Part shown: in pieces, positions 56,510 through 64,000 of the stretch
Layout of the letters: the number at the start of each line of letters is the position of its first letter
Numbering within the stretch: position 1 is the stretch's first letter
NCBI RefSeq assembly: GCF_000014145.1
Contig: NC_008255.1
Location: 2,558,001-2,622,000 of the forward strand
DNA from: Cytophaga hutchinsonii ATCC 33406
GTDB taxonomy: Bacteria > Bacteroidota > Bacteroidia > Cytophagales > Cytophagaceae
Length of the DNA stretch: 64,000 nucleotides
Direction of reading: 5' to 3'
Notes under the pieces: generated by a model
What the model saw: the letters and a program-made list of their open reading frames with translations, nothing else
What the model was told of the DNA's origin: nothing
The model's database searches: none
Position numbers and translations under genes: made by a program

Positions 56510-57403
56510 ATGGGAAAATCAATACCGGCCGGCGGAATAGCAAAGGCATTAGCTTCGGCTCTGTTATGGGGTATTTCAGGAACCTTTGCTCAATATGTAT
56601 TTGAAGAAAAACACATTGATCCGTCGTGGCTTGTAACCATGCGACTGCTGGTTTCCGGATTTACATTACTTGTATTCGGTGCATTCAAACGCGATAAAGA
56701 TTTCATATTGATCTGGCAAAACAAACGGGATGTAGTACAGCTGATTCTTTTTGCCATGTTGGGTATGTTTGCCGTTCAGTATACCTACTTCGCAGCAATT
56801 GTAGCTTCCAATGCAGCAACTGCTACTGTGCTTCAATATACCGGTCCAGTATTCATCGTTGTTTATTTTGCAATTCTACAGAAAAAAATACCCGTAGCTA
56901 TAGAACTTGCTGCAATTGTATTGGCATTTACAGGTGTATTTTTTTTGGTAACGCATGGTGATATTCATAGTCTTGCAATTTCCTCAGAAGCGTTTGTGTG
57001 GGGCATCAGCTCTGCGGTAGCGTTAATGATGTATTCTATATTACCAATTCCTTTATTGCAGAAGTATTCATCCTTCCCGGTGATTGGCTGGGGTATGCTT
57101 CTTGGTGGAATTATACCGGTTTTCATCGCTGCACCCTGGAACATAACAGGCATCTGGGATGTCTATACGTTTCTTTCTGTAAGCTTTATTATTTTACTCG
57201 GCAGCCTGGCGGCTTTTTACATGTATATAACCGCAGTAAAAGAGATCGGTGCCCAGACAGCAAGCTTACTGGCTTGTACAGAACCTTTGGCTGCAGTACT
57301 GCTTTCTGTATGCTGGCTGCATGTATCTTTTTTATGGAGTGACTGGGTAGGTACAATCTGTATTCTGATCACCATACTACTTTTAAGCAGTATGAAAAAA
57401 TAA
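56510..57403 (+). CDS. EamA-family (DMT superfamily) transporter
   Basis: A 297-residue polytopic protein with ten predicted helices in two tandem EamA halves (about 1-140 and 150-290). Visible stretches are ASALLWGISGTFAQYVFEE, VQYTYFAAIVASNAATATVLQYTGPVFIVVYFAIL and FYMYITAVKEIGAQTASLLACTEPLAAVLLSVCWL. DMT exporters carry small metabolites such as amino acids and nucleotide sugars; the substrate cannot be read from the sequence. Confidence 0.93.
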   Translation: MGKSIPAGGIAKALASALLWGISGTFAQYVFEEKHIDPSWLVTMRLLVSGFTLLVFGAFKRDKDFILIWQNKRDVVQLILFAMLGMFAVQYTYFAAIVASNAATATVLQYTGPVFIVVYFAILQKKIPVAIELAAIVLAFTGVFFLVTHGDIHSLAISSEAFVWGISSAVALMMYSILPIPLLQKYSSFPVIGWGMLLGGIIPVFIAAPWNITGIWDVYTFLSVSFIILLGSLAAFYMYITAVKEIGAQTASLLACTEPLAAVLLSVCWLHVSFLWSDWVGTICILITILLLSSMKK

Positions 57404-57404
57404 A

Positions 57405-57433
57405 CCTGTTATGGCAAAAACATACCATAACAG
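57405..57433. terminator. Hairpin between convergent genes
   Basis: Perfect 9-bp stem CTGTTATGG / CCATAACAG with a 10-nt loop. No strong T tract follows on the plus strand, so termination there is uncertain. Confidence 0.5.
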
Positions 57434-57446
57434 ATTCTAACATTTA

Positions 57447-58688
57447 TTAATAATTTGCTACCTGCATAGCAGACAGCTGTGCAAGCTGCGTATAGAATGG
57501 AGGCAGATTCATGATATCCAGGCGGAACTCTCTTTCCGTACCGTATTGCGGCAAGAAATAATATTGAAAATTCGAAGGGAATATCTGCGGCACCGGCCCT
57601 TCCATTGTTGAACCATATGCACCTAAGGTCATGATTGTTCTTGCATCTGCAGGGTTTGGTGCATTCAGAAATACAAATGTTCCATACTTAGGATGCGTTA
57701 AATAATCATACGCTTGTGCACGTGCAAACGGATCATTCATTAACTGATACCGCGTAATCGCATAGGCCTGTGTTACATTCATAAAAGCGGTTTCAACCGG
57801 ACTGTTTTCAAATGTATCCGGCATACACAATACCACATTGCCAAAAGGATCCAGCAAAGCAACTGCATTTTGGGCAGTAGGGTTCGAACCTTTCACATAT
57901 AATAACAGATCGAGTAAATTTTTATCCGGCAATCTCGGGTTATCTATTTTCAAACGGAACGCATCGGCATATAGTTCGCGGTAGCGCAGCTTTACAGGAG
58001 CATCATCCGGCAGTGCTGCAGGGTCAAACAATTCTTGTGGAGCTTTTCCTGAATTGGAACTGTTGTTCCGCACCGCTTCTACATTTGCCTGAAAGACATT
58101 ATTACATCCGGTTAAATTTTGTACAGATACAACCGAATCTTTAAATGCTACATTCGGACCTCCAACATATCCGCGCACATATATGTCCGGATCAACACCC
58201 TTTATACCGCACGCATAATAACCAAACTTACGTTTAGCCAGCGGCCGCAGATCAGGAGGTAATGTATCAAAGTTAAAAGTCTGATTGTAATTGATACCTG
58301 CAAAGTCATCTATTGCGATCACGCCCACATTAAAACCTGCTGTAAGCAACGTTCCTGCACACATAGCACAGGGATCAAGTGTAGTAATAATAGTCAGATA
58401 TTCCGGATCCGGTAAATTCAACTGATGCCTATTCGCATAATACCAATATACAAGCTGCCTTTCACCATGGGCAGTAGGATCAAATGTAAAATTCTGGCTG
58501 CTGCCAAATAATGGCTTCAGTACATTGTTGTGCATGGCACAGATGACATTCCCGGTCTGGTTGTCAACAATCATGCCTCCGACAGCAAAAGTACCCTGTG
58601 CCGCCGCTTCCAGGGCCTGGTTTAATACAGCTGATGCAGCTTCGTTTGCATTAAAAATAGTTTGAATTTCTGTTGTTGAAAAGTTCAT
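57447..58688 (-). CDS. Double-deaminase-like protein (CDA-fold, one catalytic half)
   Basis: A 413-residue protein. The N-terminal half is a cytidine/tRNA deaminase-like domain with intact Zn motifs: TAHGERQLV (His74, Glu76) and DPCAMCAGTL (Cys107, Cys110). The C-terminal half repeats the fold: AVALLDPFGNVVLCMPD...SPVETAFMNVTQAY and later FLNAPNPADARTIMTLGAYGS, but the Zn ligands are lost. This is a tandem deaminase in which the second domain is probably structural. The substrate is unknown. It is divergently transcribed from the catalase-like/DyP set. Confidence 0.82.
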   Translation of the reverse strand: MNFSTTEIQTIFNANEAASAVLNQALEAAAQGTFAVGGMIVDNQTGNVICAMHNNVLKPLFGSSQNFTFDPTAHGERQLVYWYYANRHQLNLPDPEYLTIITTLDPCAMCAGTLLTAGFNVGVIAIDDFAGINYNQTFNFDTLPPDLRPLAKRKFGYYACGIKGVDPDIYVRGYVGGPNVAFKDSVVSVQNLTGCNNVFQANVEAVRNNSSNSGKAPQELFDPAALPDDAPVKLRYRELYADAFRLKIDNPRLPDKNLLDLLLYVKGSNPTAQNAVALLDPFGNVVLCMPDTFENSPVETAFMNVTQAYAITRYQLMNDPFARAQAYDYLTHPKYGTFVFLNAPNPADARTIMTLGAYGSTMEGPVPQIFPSNFQYYFLPQYGTEREFRLDIMNLPPFYTQLAQLSAMQVANY

Positions 58689-58985
58689 AGCTAAATTTGT
58701 TTTGAGGTGTATGAAAGGATAAAAGTATTTAAAAAGTACTTGCCGTAATGTACTAAAAAATATGTAATCCGGTAAAAAAACTACCTGCCTAACATCCGTT
58801 CTCCGATTATTTTAACATAAGTTATTTGCTGGAAGGTTAAAATCAGCATTCCTGCATTATTTTAATCTGCCCATGCAATACTTAAGATCCGTATAGAGAG
58901 ATTTTCAATAATCCTTTCAGGATTAAATAGTTATTAGTATTTTACGGAATCGTTTTTTAAGTACTTTTTAGACAGCTATTTTATT
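58689..58985. promoter_or_regulatory. Divergent promoter region with a shared two-block motif
   Basis: Upstream of the catalase-like gene: TTAGTATTTTACGG (58934-58947), 11 nt, AAGTACTTTTTA (58959-58970). Upstream of the deaminase, on the minus strand: TTAGTACATTACGG (58756-58743), 1 nt, AAGTACTTTTTA (58741-58730). Both blocks have the same order and orientation relative to each gene, and their spacing differs by about one DNA turn. This could be an operator/promoter pair controlling both units. Confidence 0.6.
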
Positions 58986-60017
58986 ATGGAAGATCTGCAA
59001 TTAAAACTGCATGCACTTGGTAAAGAACACATCGAGCCAAATGAAGACAGGCATATTGAAAAAATTATTCAGGCATTTAAACATGCATTACCAGAATATT
59101 ATCCTGCAGGAAAAGTAAAACGAATGTTTCATCCAAAAATGCATGGACTCGTAGAGGCACGTTTTTCTGTCGCTACAGACATAGAACAGAGATATCAGCA
59201 CGGCATATTTCTTCCCGGTGTTGAATACCCCTGCTGGATACGTTTTTCTAATGCAAAAAAGAAACCTGCCCCTGATAGTAAAAAAGATATGCGTGGTATG
59301 GCCATTAAACTAATTGGTGTACCTGGTGAAAAATTATTAGAACAGCATGTGAATAATGTTACACAAGATTTTTTATGTGTAACATCACAAACACTGCAAA
59401 CACGGTCTGTACATGACTTTCAAAAATCGCTGTCGGCTTTAATGGCAGGTGGTTTTAAGCTGGCCTGGTATGCACTTACACACGTCCGGGTCGTGATCCG
59501 TTCAATGAAACAGATCTCTGCATGCAACAACTTACTAACCACTTCTTTTTTCAGTACAACCCCTTACCGGTTTGGCAACAATGAAACTATGGCTGTTAAG
59601 TATGCTGTGATCCCGCAGAAAAATCAGCCTGTTACACCTGCTGTAAAAAAAACCGGCAATTTTCTAAAAGAACAGCTCATAAATGATCTGTCGCATACTG
59701 ACTTTTATTTTGATTTCATGATTCAGTTTCAGGAAGATGCCAAAACGATGCCCATTGAAGACCCAACGGTAAAATGGCGGTCTCCTTTTATTAAACTCGC
59801 TACAATTAAAATTCCGAAACAGCAATTTAATTCTTCTGAGCAGCAAAATTATGGCGAAAGCCTTTCCTTTACGCCATGGCATTGCATCAAAGAACACCGT
59901 CCGCTGGGTGGTGTCAACAGAGCACGCAAAGCAGTGTATATAGCGCTTTCAGCTTTCAGACATAAATTGAATATACAAACAGAACAAGAGCCTGTAACGA
60001 TGAAAACGTTTAATTAA
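58986..60017 (+). CDS. Catalase-like heme protein (minimal catalase fold)
   Basis: A 343-residue cytosolic protein of the catalase superfamily without the usual C-terminal domains. Catalase features are visible: FHPKMHGLVEARFSV near residues 48-62 (candidate distal His49 or His53), WIRFSNAKKK, DMRGMAIKLIGVPGEK and NNVTQDFLCV (Asn123/124), and a proximal R-x3-Y, Arg314-Tyr318 (NRARKAVY). Small catalase-like proteins include peroxidases and allene-oxide-synthase-like enzymes acting on fatty hydroperoxides. True catalase activity is not established by sequence. It is the first gene of a three-gene unit, 44 nt before the next gene. Confidence 0.85.
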   Translation: MEDLQLKLHALGKEHIEPNEDRHIEKIIQAFKHALPEYYPAGKVKRMFHPKMHGLVEARFSVATDIEQRYQHGIFLPGVEYPCWIRFSNAKKKPAPDSKKDMRGMAIKLIGVPGEKLLEQHVNNVTQDFLCVTSQTLQTRSVHDFQKSLSALMAGGFKLAWYALTHVRVVIRSMKQISACNNLLTTSFFSTTPYRFGNNETMAVKYAVIPQKNQPVTPAVKKTGNFLKEQLINDLSHTDFYFDFMIQFQEDAKTMPIEDPTVKWRSPFIKLATIKIPKQQFNSSEQQNYGESLSFTPWHCIKEHRPLGGVNRARKAVYIALSAFRHKLNIQTEQEPVTMKTFN

Positions 60018-60061
60018 TCAGACACATTTCAAACCATTTTTATTTCAAAACAAGCTATAGA

Positions 60062-61375
60062 ATGAAAAACAATGAAAGGTATATCGGACAGGGCGGTATA
60101 ACTGTAATTACAGAAATTGATCCTGCTATGGATATTCAGGAGTTGTATGTACTTCTGAATCATATTGGCGATAATATCAACACTACGCCCGTCATCGATT
60201 TTGCCAGCATGAAGGGATTACATTTTTGCCGTTGGTTTATTATTGAAGGTTTGACCGATGTATCGGGACGCTCCTATCCGGATAGCCTGGTGTATGCCGC
60301 TTATTACGATGGCAGTGAAGAAGACCATTTAAAAGAACTGCTGGATAACTGTATGAGCAGCATTAAGCTTATATATGGGTACTGCAAAGATTTCCCTGGC
60401 GGAACAGCCGCTACGGATTCAGCCATCATCCGTTACTTCAAAAAACGCATGAGCAAAAATCAGCTTCTATGGCCCGCATACAGAGGCGGAACGGTAGAGC
60501 AGATTATAGGTGAACAGAGGGTACGCGATTCTATTCAAATTTATTTGAATAAACGTTTGGCAGACAATAAAATCAATGGCTTAACGCCTGATGAGATCAA
60601 GGCCGGCATTGTTCATTATGTACAAAATGATCCTTCCTTAAAATGGGCACTTACGAAGCGCGCCGATCCGCCATTTGGCTGGAAATTTATGTACTACTTT
60701 AAACTGGTAACAAAACTTTTACTGATCGTATTACTGCTTCCGATCCTTCTTATATTTTTTATTCCGATCTGGTGGCTGCTGCTTTCCAGAATATTTGAAA
60801 AGAAAGATGATAAAAAACGCAAGCAGATTGTCCGTACAAAAACAATTACCGATCTGTTAAACAAAGAAGACCGGGTATTTATGAATCAGCTTACCATTTA
60901 TGGCTGCATTAACCGGCCATATTGGTACAGACTCACAACACTAAAGATCGGGTTGTGGATCTTTTCACTAAACGGTACCTACCGTTCCAATAAAGGCAAA
61001 CTGAGCGGTATTGAGACCATTCACTTTGCGAACTGGAGTTTATTCAACAAAGGAAAAAATGTAATGTTCCTGAGCAATTACGATGGCGCCTGGCAGGTTT
61101 ATTTAAGTGAATTTATAGACCGTTCGGCAATGGCCATGAATCTTACGTTTGGAACAACAGCTAATTATCCGAAAACAAAACGGCTTTTATGGGAAGGGGC
61201 TTTTGATGAGCAGGCGTTTAAAACAGTGGTACGGAACAACCAATATCCTTCTCAGGTTTTTTACAGTACCTATCCATATATCACAATGAAAAACATTCTG
61301 AATAATTCCAGGATCCGGAAAGGACTTGATGGAAGTTCAGAAGAATCAGTTTCTGACTGGCTAAAAAGATTATAA
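60062..61375 (+). CDS. Uncharacterised membrane protein of the catalase-like/DyP cluster
   Basis: A 437-residue protein of no recognised function. The N-terminal ~215 residues are soluble (ITVITEIDPAMDIQELYVLLNHIGDNI, a ferredoxin-like-looking opening). One strong hydrophobic segment lies near 226-251 (LLLIVLLLPILLIFFIPIWWLLL), followed by a basic loop. The C-terminal region (about 318-430) has a distinctive pattern: ETIHFANWSLFNKGKNVMFLSNYDGAWQVYLSEFIDRS, FGTTANYP and QVFYSTYPYITMKNILNNSRIRKGL. It lies 18 nt before the DyP peroxidase, so it is probably cotranscribed. No heme or metal motif could be assigned. Confidence 0.7.
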   Translation: MKNNERYIGQGGITVITEIDPAMDIQELYVLLNHIGDNINTTPVIDFASMKGLHFCRWFIIEGLTDVSGRSYPDSLVYAAYYDGSEEDHLKELLDNCMSSIKLIYGYCKDFPGGTAATDSAIIRYFKKRMSKNQLLWPAYRGGTVEQIIGEQRVRDSIQIYLNKRLADNKINGLTPDEIKAGIVHYVQNDPSLKWALTKRADPPFGWKFMYYFKLVTKLLLIVLLLPILLIFFIPIWWLLLSRIFEKKDDKKRKQIVRTKTITDLLNKEDRVFMNQLTIYGCINRPYWYRLTTLKIGLWIFSLNGTYRSNKGKLSGIETIHFANWSLFNKGKNVMFLSNYDGAWQVYLSEFIDRSAMAMNLTFGTTANYPKTKRLLWEGAFDEQAFKTVVRNNQYPSQVFYSTYPYITMKNILNNSRIRKGLDGSSEESVSDWLKRL

Positions 61376-61393
61376 GTATTAACGTCTACAACT

Positions 61394-62860
61394 ATGAATG
61401 AATCGGTAGAATTACATGATGTGCAAGGCATAATCATAAAAGGGTATGACAAATTGAAAGCAGCAACATTTTTATTACTGGAAATTACTGACAGCACAAA
61501 AACTAAACAATGGCTTGCTTCTCAGCTCCCAATGGTAACACATGCAGATATATCAACAAAAACAATTACCACTGCGGTGCAACTAGCTTTTACCTATTCA
61601 GGGGTTGCAGCACTGAATGTTCCGGCAGAAGCATTAAAAACATTTCCTCCTGAATTTATTGAAGGGATGGTAACAGAGCACAGAAGCCGTATGCTGGGCG
61701 ATCTGGAAGACAGTGCTCCCGATAAATGGAAGTGGGGCGGTACAGAAAAAGATTTTTATTCTATCCATCTGTTACTTATGTTGTATGCAACAGATGACAG
61801 TACATTACAGCATTTTTATACAGAACAAAAAAATACACTTGATGCAGCAGGATTAAAAATAGCTTATCAGCTGGAAACTTCTAAGCTACCAAAAGAAAAA
61901 GAACATTTCGGTTTCAGAGACGGGATTGCACAACCGGTTATGCGGGGTATCAATCATACAAGTGACAACGAAGCGAACCTCATAAAACCGGGAGAATTTC
62001 TTTTTGGCTATCAGAATGAATATGAAAAATACATGTTCAGCCCGACCGTTGCACCTGAAAACGATCCGGCAAATATCCTTCCGGCAGATATGAATAATCC
62101 GTTATTAAAAGATTTGGGAAGAAATGGCAGCATGCTTGTGTTCCGCCAGCTGGAACAAAATGTAAAGGCTTTTTGGGCTATGGCCGAAAGAGCAGCGAAA
62201 GAACAGAATACACATGATGATCCGGTAACACCGGAATATATTGCATCTAAAATGCTGGGACGTTGGCCAAACGGATCTCCCCTTACCAAATGTCCGATGG
62301 AGCCGGACGCATCCAAAGAAACGTTTGACAATTTTGGTTATGCCAAACACGACTATGATGGGTTAAAATGCCCGATCGGTGCACACATCCGCAGAGCAAA
62401 CCCAAGAGATAATTTTTTACGCGACAGTACGGGTGATCAAGAAAAAGACATTGAAAAATCCATGAAATTTATGAAACGCTTCCGGATCATACGAAGAGGC
62501 CGCTCTTATGGTGCACCACTAGTAGAATCCATGGAGCCTAAAGATATTATTCAGGCAGCAGAAGATCACAAGGAAAGAGGTTTATATTTTTTATGTTTTA
62601 ATTCAAACATTGGGCGGCAGTATGAATTAATCCAGCAAACATGGATCAATAACCCTAAGTTTGCAGGTTTGTACGAAGATCCGGATCCGATGATCGGGTA
62701 TCCGGGTATCATGGGCGATGGCGCAACAACAACATTTACAGAACAGGCTGTACCTGTAAGAAAACAGGTACGAGGCATTACGCGTTTTGTAAACGTTAAA
62801 GGCGGCGGTTATTTTTTTATGCCCGGGCTCAATGCTTTGAAATATATAAGTTCTTTATAA
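61394..62860 (+). CDS. DyP-type heme peroxidase
   Basis: A 488-residue peroxidase of the dye-decolorising family. The family motif GFRDG lies at 173-177 (catalytic Asp), the proximal heme His331 is in CPIGAHIRRANPRD, and the distal Arg is in FRIIRRGRSYG (about 366-370). There is no signal peptide or Tat motif, so it acts in the cytosol, unlike EfeB-type exported DyPs. Length matches the long DyP classes (C/D). Substrates of such enzymes include dyes, phenolics and possibly heme. It is the last gene of the unit and is followed by a terminator. Confidence 0.93.
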   Translation: MNESVELHDVQGIIIKGYDKLKAATFLLLEITDSTKTKQWLASQLPMVTHADISTKTITTAVQLAFTYSGVAALNVPAEALKTFPPEFIEGMVTEHRSRMLGDLEDSAPDKWKWGGTEKDFYSIHLLLMLYATDDSTLQHFYTEQKNTLDAAGLKIAYQLETSKLPKEKEHFGFRDGIAQPVMRGINHTSDNEANLIKPGEFLFGYQNEYEKYMFSPTVAPENDPANILPADMNNPLLKDLGRNGSMLVFRQLEQNVKAFWAMAERAAKEQNTHDDPVTPEYIASKMLGRWPNGSPLTKCPMEPDASKETFDNFGYAKHDYDGLKCPIGAHIRRANPRDNFLRDSTGDQEKDIEKSMKFMKRFRIIRRGRSYGAPLVESMEPKDIIQAAEDHKERGLYFLCFNSNIGRQYELIQQTWINNPKFAGLYEDPDPMIGYPGIMGDGATTTFTEQAVPVRKQVRGITRFVNVKGGGYFFMPGLNALKYISSL

Positions 62861-62864
62861 TGCG

Positions 62865-62904
62865 TATAAAAAAACCGTTAGAAATATCTACCGGTTTTTT
62901 TATA
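62865..62904. terminator. Terminator between the DyP gene and the convergent TPP enzyme gene
   Basis: Imperfect hairpin AAAAAAACCGtTAGA / TCTAcCGGTTTTTTT with A/T tracts on both sides, suited to both converging transcripts. Confidence 0.85.
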
Positions 62905-62922
62905 CTTTTTCTTATGGAAATT

Positions 62923-64000
62923 TTATAATAATTCCTTCAGGTGTTTTTTATTCGATTCAATTTTTTTCCATACTTCGTCCATTTGCCCGCTTAACATGAG
63001 TTTTGTCATTGAAGTTGCCATGCCTTTCATCTGTTCAAACGTAATTTTCGGCGGCATTGCTAAAGCATTCGGATCAGTAATAATATTTAACAAGATGGCA
63101 CCACTGTAAGCAAACGCTTCAATCAATGCCCCATCAACATCTGCCGGATCGGTAACGGTTATGGCACGCATACCCATTGCCTCTGCAATTTTAGAAAAGT
63201 CGGGATTAACCATGTCTGTCTGCCAGTCAGGTAAACCGGAAACTTCCATTTCAAGTTTTACCATACCTAAACTGTGATTATTAAAAACAATTAGTTTTAT
63301 CGGCAGTTTATATTGCACAATTGTCATGATATCTCCCAACATCATAGAGATACCGCCATCTCCACACATGGCTATTACCTGCCTGCCGGGGCACGCCAAT
63401 GCTGCACCTATGGCCTGTGGCATAGCATTAGCCATGGATCCATGATTAAACGAACCAAGCAGTGTACGTTTGCCTGTTGCATTCAGGTAACGCGCTGCCC
63501 AAACACACGTCATGCCTGTATCAACCGTATAGATGGCATCTTCAGCAGATAGCGCATCAATACGGGAAGCTACGTACTCCGGATGTATCAGATTTTCTTT
63601 ACCCGGATCATCCACATAACTTTTTAAATGCTCTTTCACTTCTGTATATAGATTCAATTGTTTCTGTAAAAAAGAATCATCTTCTTTTTGTGTAATCAAC
63701 GGGAACAATGCATCTAAGGTATCCTGTATATTTCCGCATAAGCCCATGTCAAGCTTTGCTCTTCTGCCAAGTTTTTCAGGAGCCGTATCGATCTGAATGA
63801 TTTTATTTTTAACCGGCATAAAATCCGCATATGGAAAATCTGTTCCCAACAAAAGAATGACCTCTGACTCATGCATGCTTTCAAAGGCTGAAGGCAGACC
63901 CAGCAAGCCGGTCATACCAATTTCATTCGGATTGTTATGCTGCATGCTCATTTTCGCTTTAAAGGAATATGCTACAGGCGCCTGAAGTACTTTTGAAAGT
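62923..64000 (-). CDS. TPP-dependent enzyme, pyruvate oxidase/acetolactate synthase-like (partial, runs off right edge)
   Basis: The C-terminal part of a thiamine diphosphate enzyme; the reading frame is open to the window edge, so the N-terminal (pyrimidine-binding) domain lies outside. The Met at 63951 is internal, since residues LSKVLQAPVAYSFKAK precede it in frame. The middle domain is visible (NPNEIGMTGLLG, IIQIDTAPEKLGRRAKLD) and the TPP motif is GDGGISMMLGDIMTIVQYKLPIKLIVFNNHSLG. The NHSLGMVKLEMEVSG region and the C-terminal ~30-residue tail resemble PoxB/YdaP-type pyruvate oxidases. Acetolactate synthase is the main alternative. Confidence 0.85.
   Translation of the reverse strand, partial: LSKVLQAPVAYSFKAKMSMQHNNPNEIGMTGLLGLPSAFESMHESEVILLLGTDFPYADFMPVKNKIIQIDTAPEKLGRRAKLDMGLCGNIQDTLDALFPLITQKEDDSFLQKQLNLYTEVKEHLKSYVDDPGKENLIHPEYVASRIDALSAEDAIYTVDTGMTCVWAARYLNATGKRTLLGSFNHGSMANAMPQAIGAALACPGRQVIAMCGDGGISMMLGDIMTIVQYKLPIKLIVFNNHSLGMVKLEMEVSGLPDWQTDMVNPDFSKIAEAMGMRAITVTDPADVDGALIEAFAYSGAILLNIITDPNALAMPPKITFEQMKGMATSMTKLMLSGQMDEVWKKIESNKKHLKELL

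Noticed and set aside
62923-63951. Treating the TPP enzyme as complete from the Met at 63951
   Set aside because: The frame continues upstream to the window edge and the N-terminal domain is missing, so the gene is partial.

Overview
The window is a low-GC Bacteroidota chromosome segment, most like a gliding, cellulose-degrading Cytophaga (Cytophaga hutchinsonii or a close relative; inferred from gene content, not proven). The grounds are an Alternative Complex III/caa3-type respiratory cluster, Bacteroidota promoters (TTTG, about 19 nt, TAnnTTTG), type IX secretion C-terminal domains, SprB-type adhesin repeats with a gliding-associated C-terminal domain, a GH9 cellulase, and Bacteroidota-typical families such as the PUR-like DUF3276 protein and DUF5103.

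Layout. 1-16022 (all minus) is an electron-transport block: actA-actB-actC-actD-actE-actF then cytochrome oxidase subunits II and I form one operon with a textbook promoter upstream of actA and a terminator after subunit I. A second unit carries heme A synthase, heme O synthase, two subunit III genes, subunit IV, a SCO copper chaperone and the start of a DUF420 gene. Together they oxidise menaquinol and reduce oxygen, with cofactor assembly encoded alongside. 16286-28236 is housekeeping: murB, a dCMP deaminase, an ABC-F ATPase, a DUF5103 protein, an orphan Cas6-like protein, ychF, a PUR-like protein, an RlpA/SPOR protein, a DUF58 protein and aconitase. 28534-36146 holds a small secreted protein and a 2402-residue SprB-repeat adhesin with a recent 915-bp internal duplication. 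36234-43649 holds an SRPBCC protein, a LuxC-type acyl-CoA reductase, a divergent ferredoxin, pgk, a two-TM channel-like protein, a hydroxyacid dehydrogenase, recQ and a LolD-like ATPase. 43888-53355 holds a lipoprotein, a GH9 endoglucanase with a perfect terminator-like hairpin inside its coding region, a membrane MutS-like protein, an LpxR-like protein, an outer-membrane barrel, a REP-associated transposase with its palindromes, sucC, an S23-type four-helix-bundle gene inside inverted heptamer arrays, and a free-standing MutS2 C-terminus. Then come tRNA-Arg(CCG), a T9SS-sorted propeller protein and an EamA transporter.

The right end (57447-62860) is the best candidate for an undescribed system. 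A large double-deaminase-like protein is divergent from a three-gene set: a minimal catalase-like heme protein, an uncharacterised membrane protein and a DyP-type peroxidase. Both divergent starts are preceded by the same two sequence blocks in the same orientation, suggesting shared control. A partial TPP-dependent oxidase gene runs off the right edge.

Intergenic DNA is rich in short-word repeats, often as inverted arrays around terminators or, in one case, around a gene.
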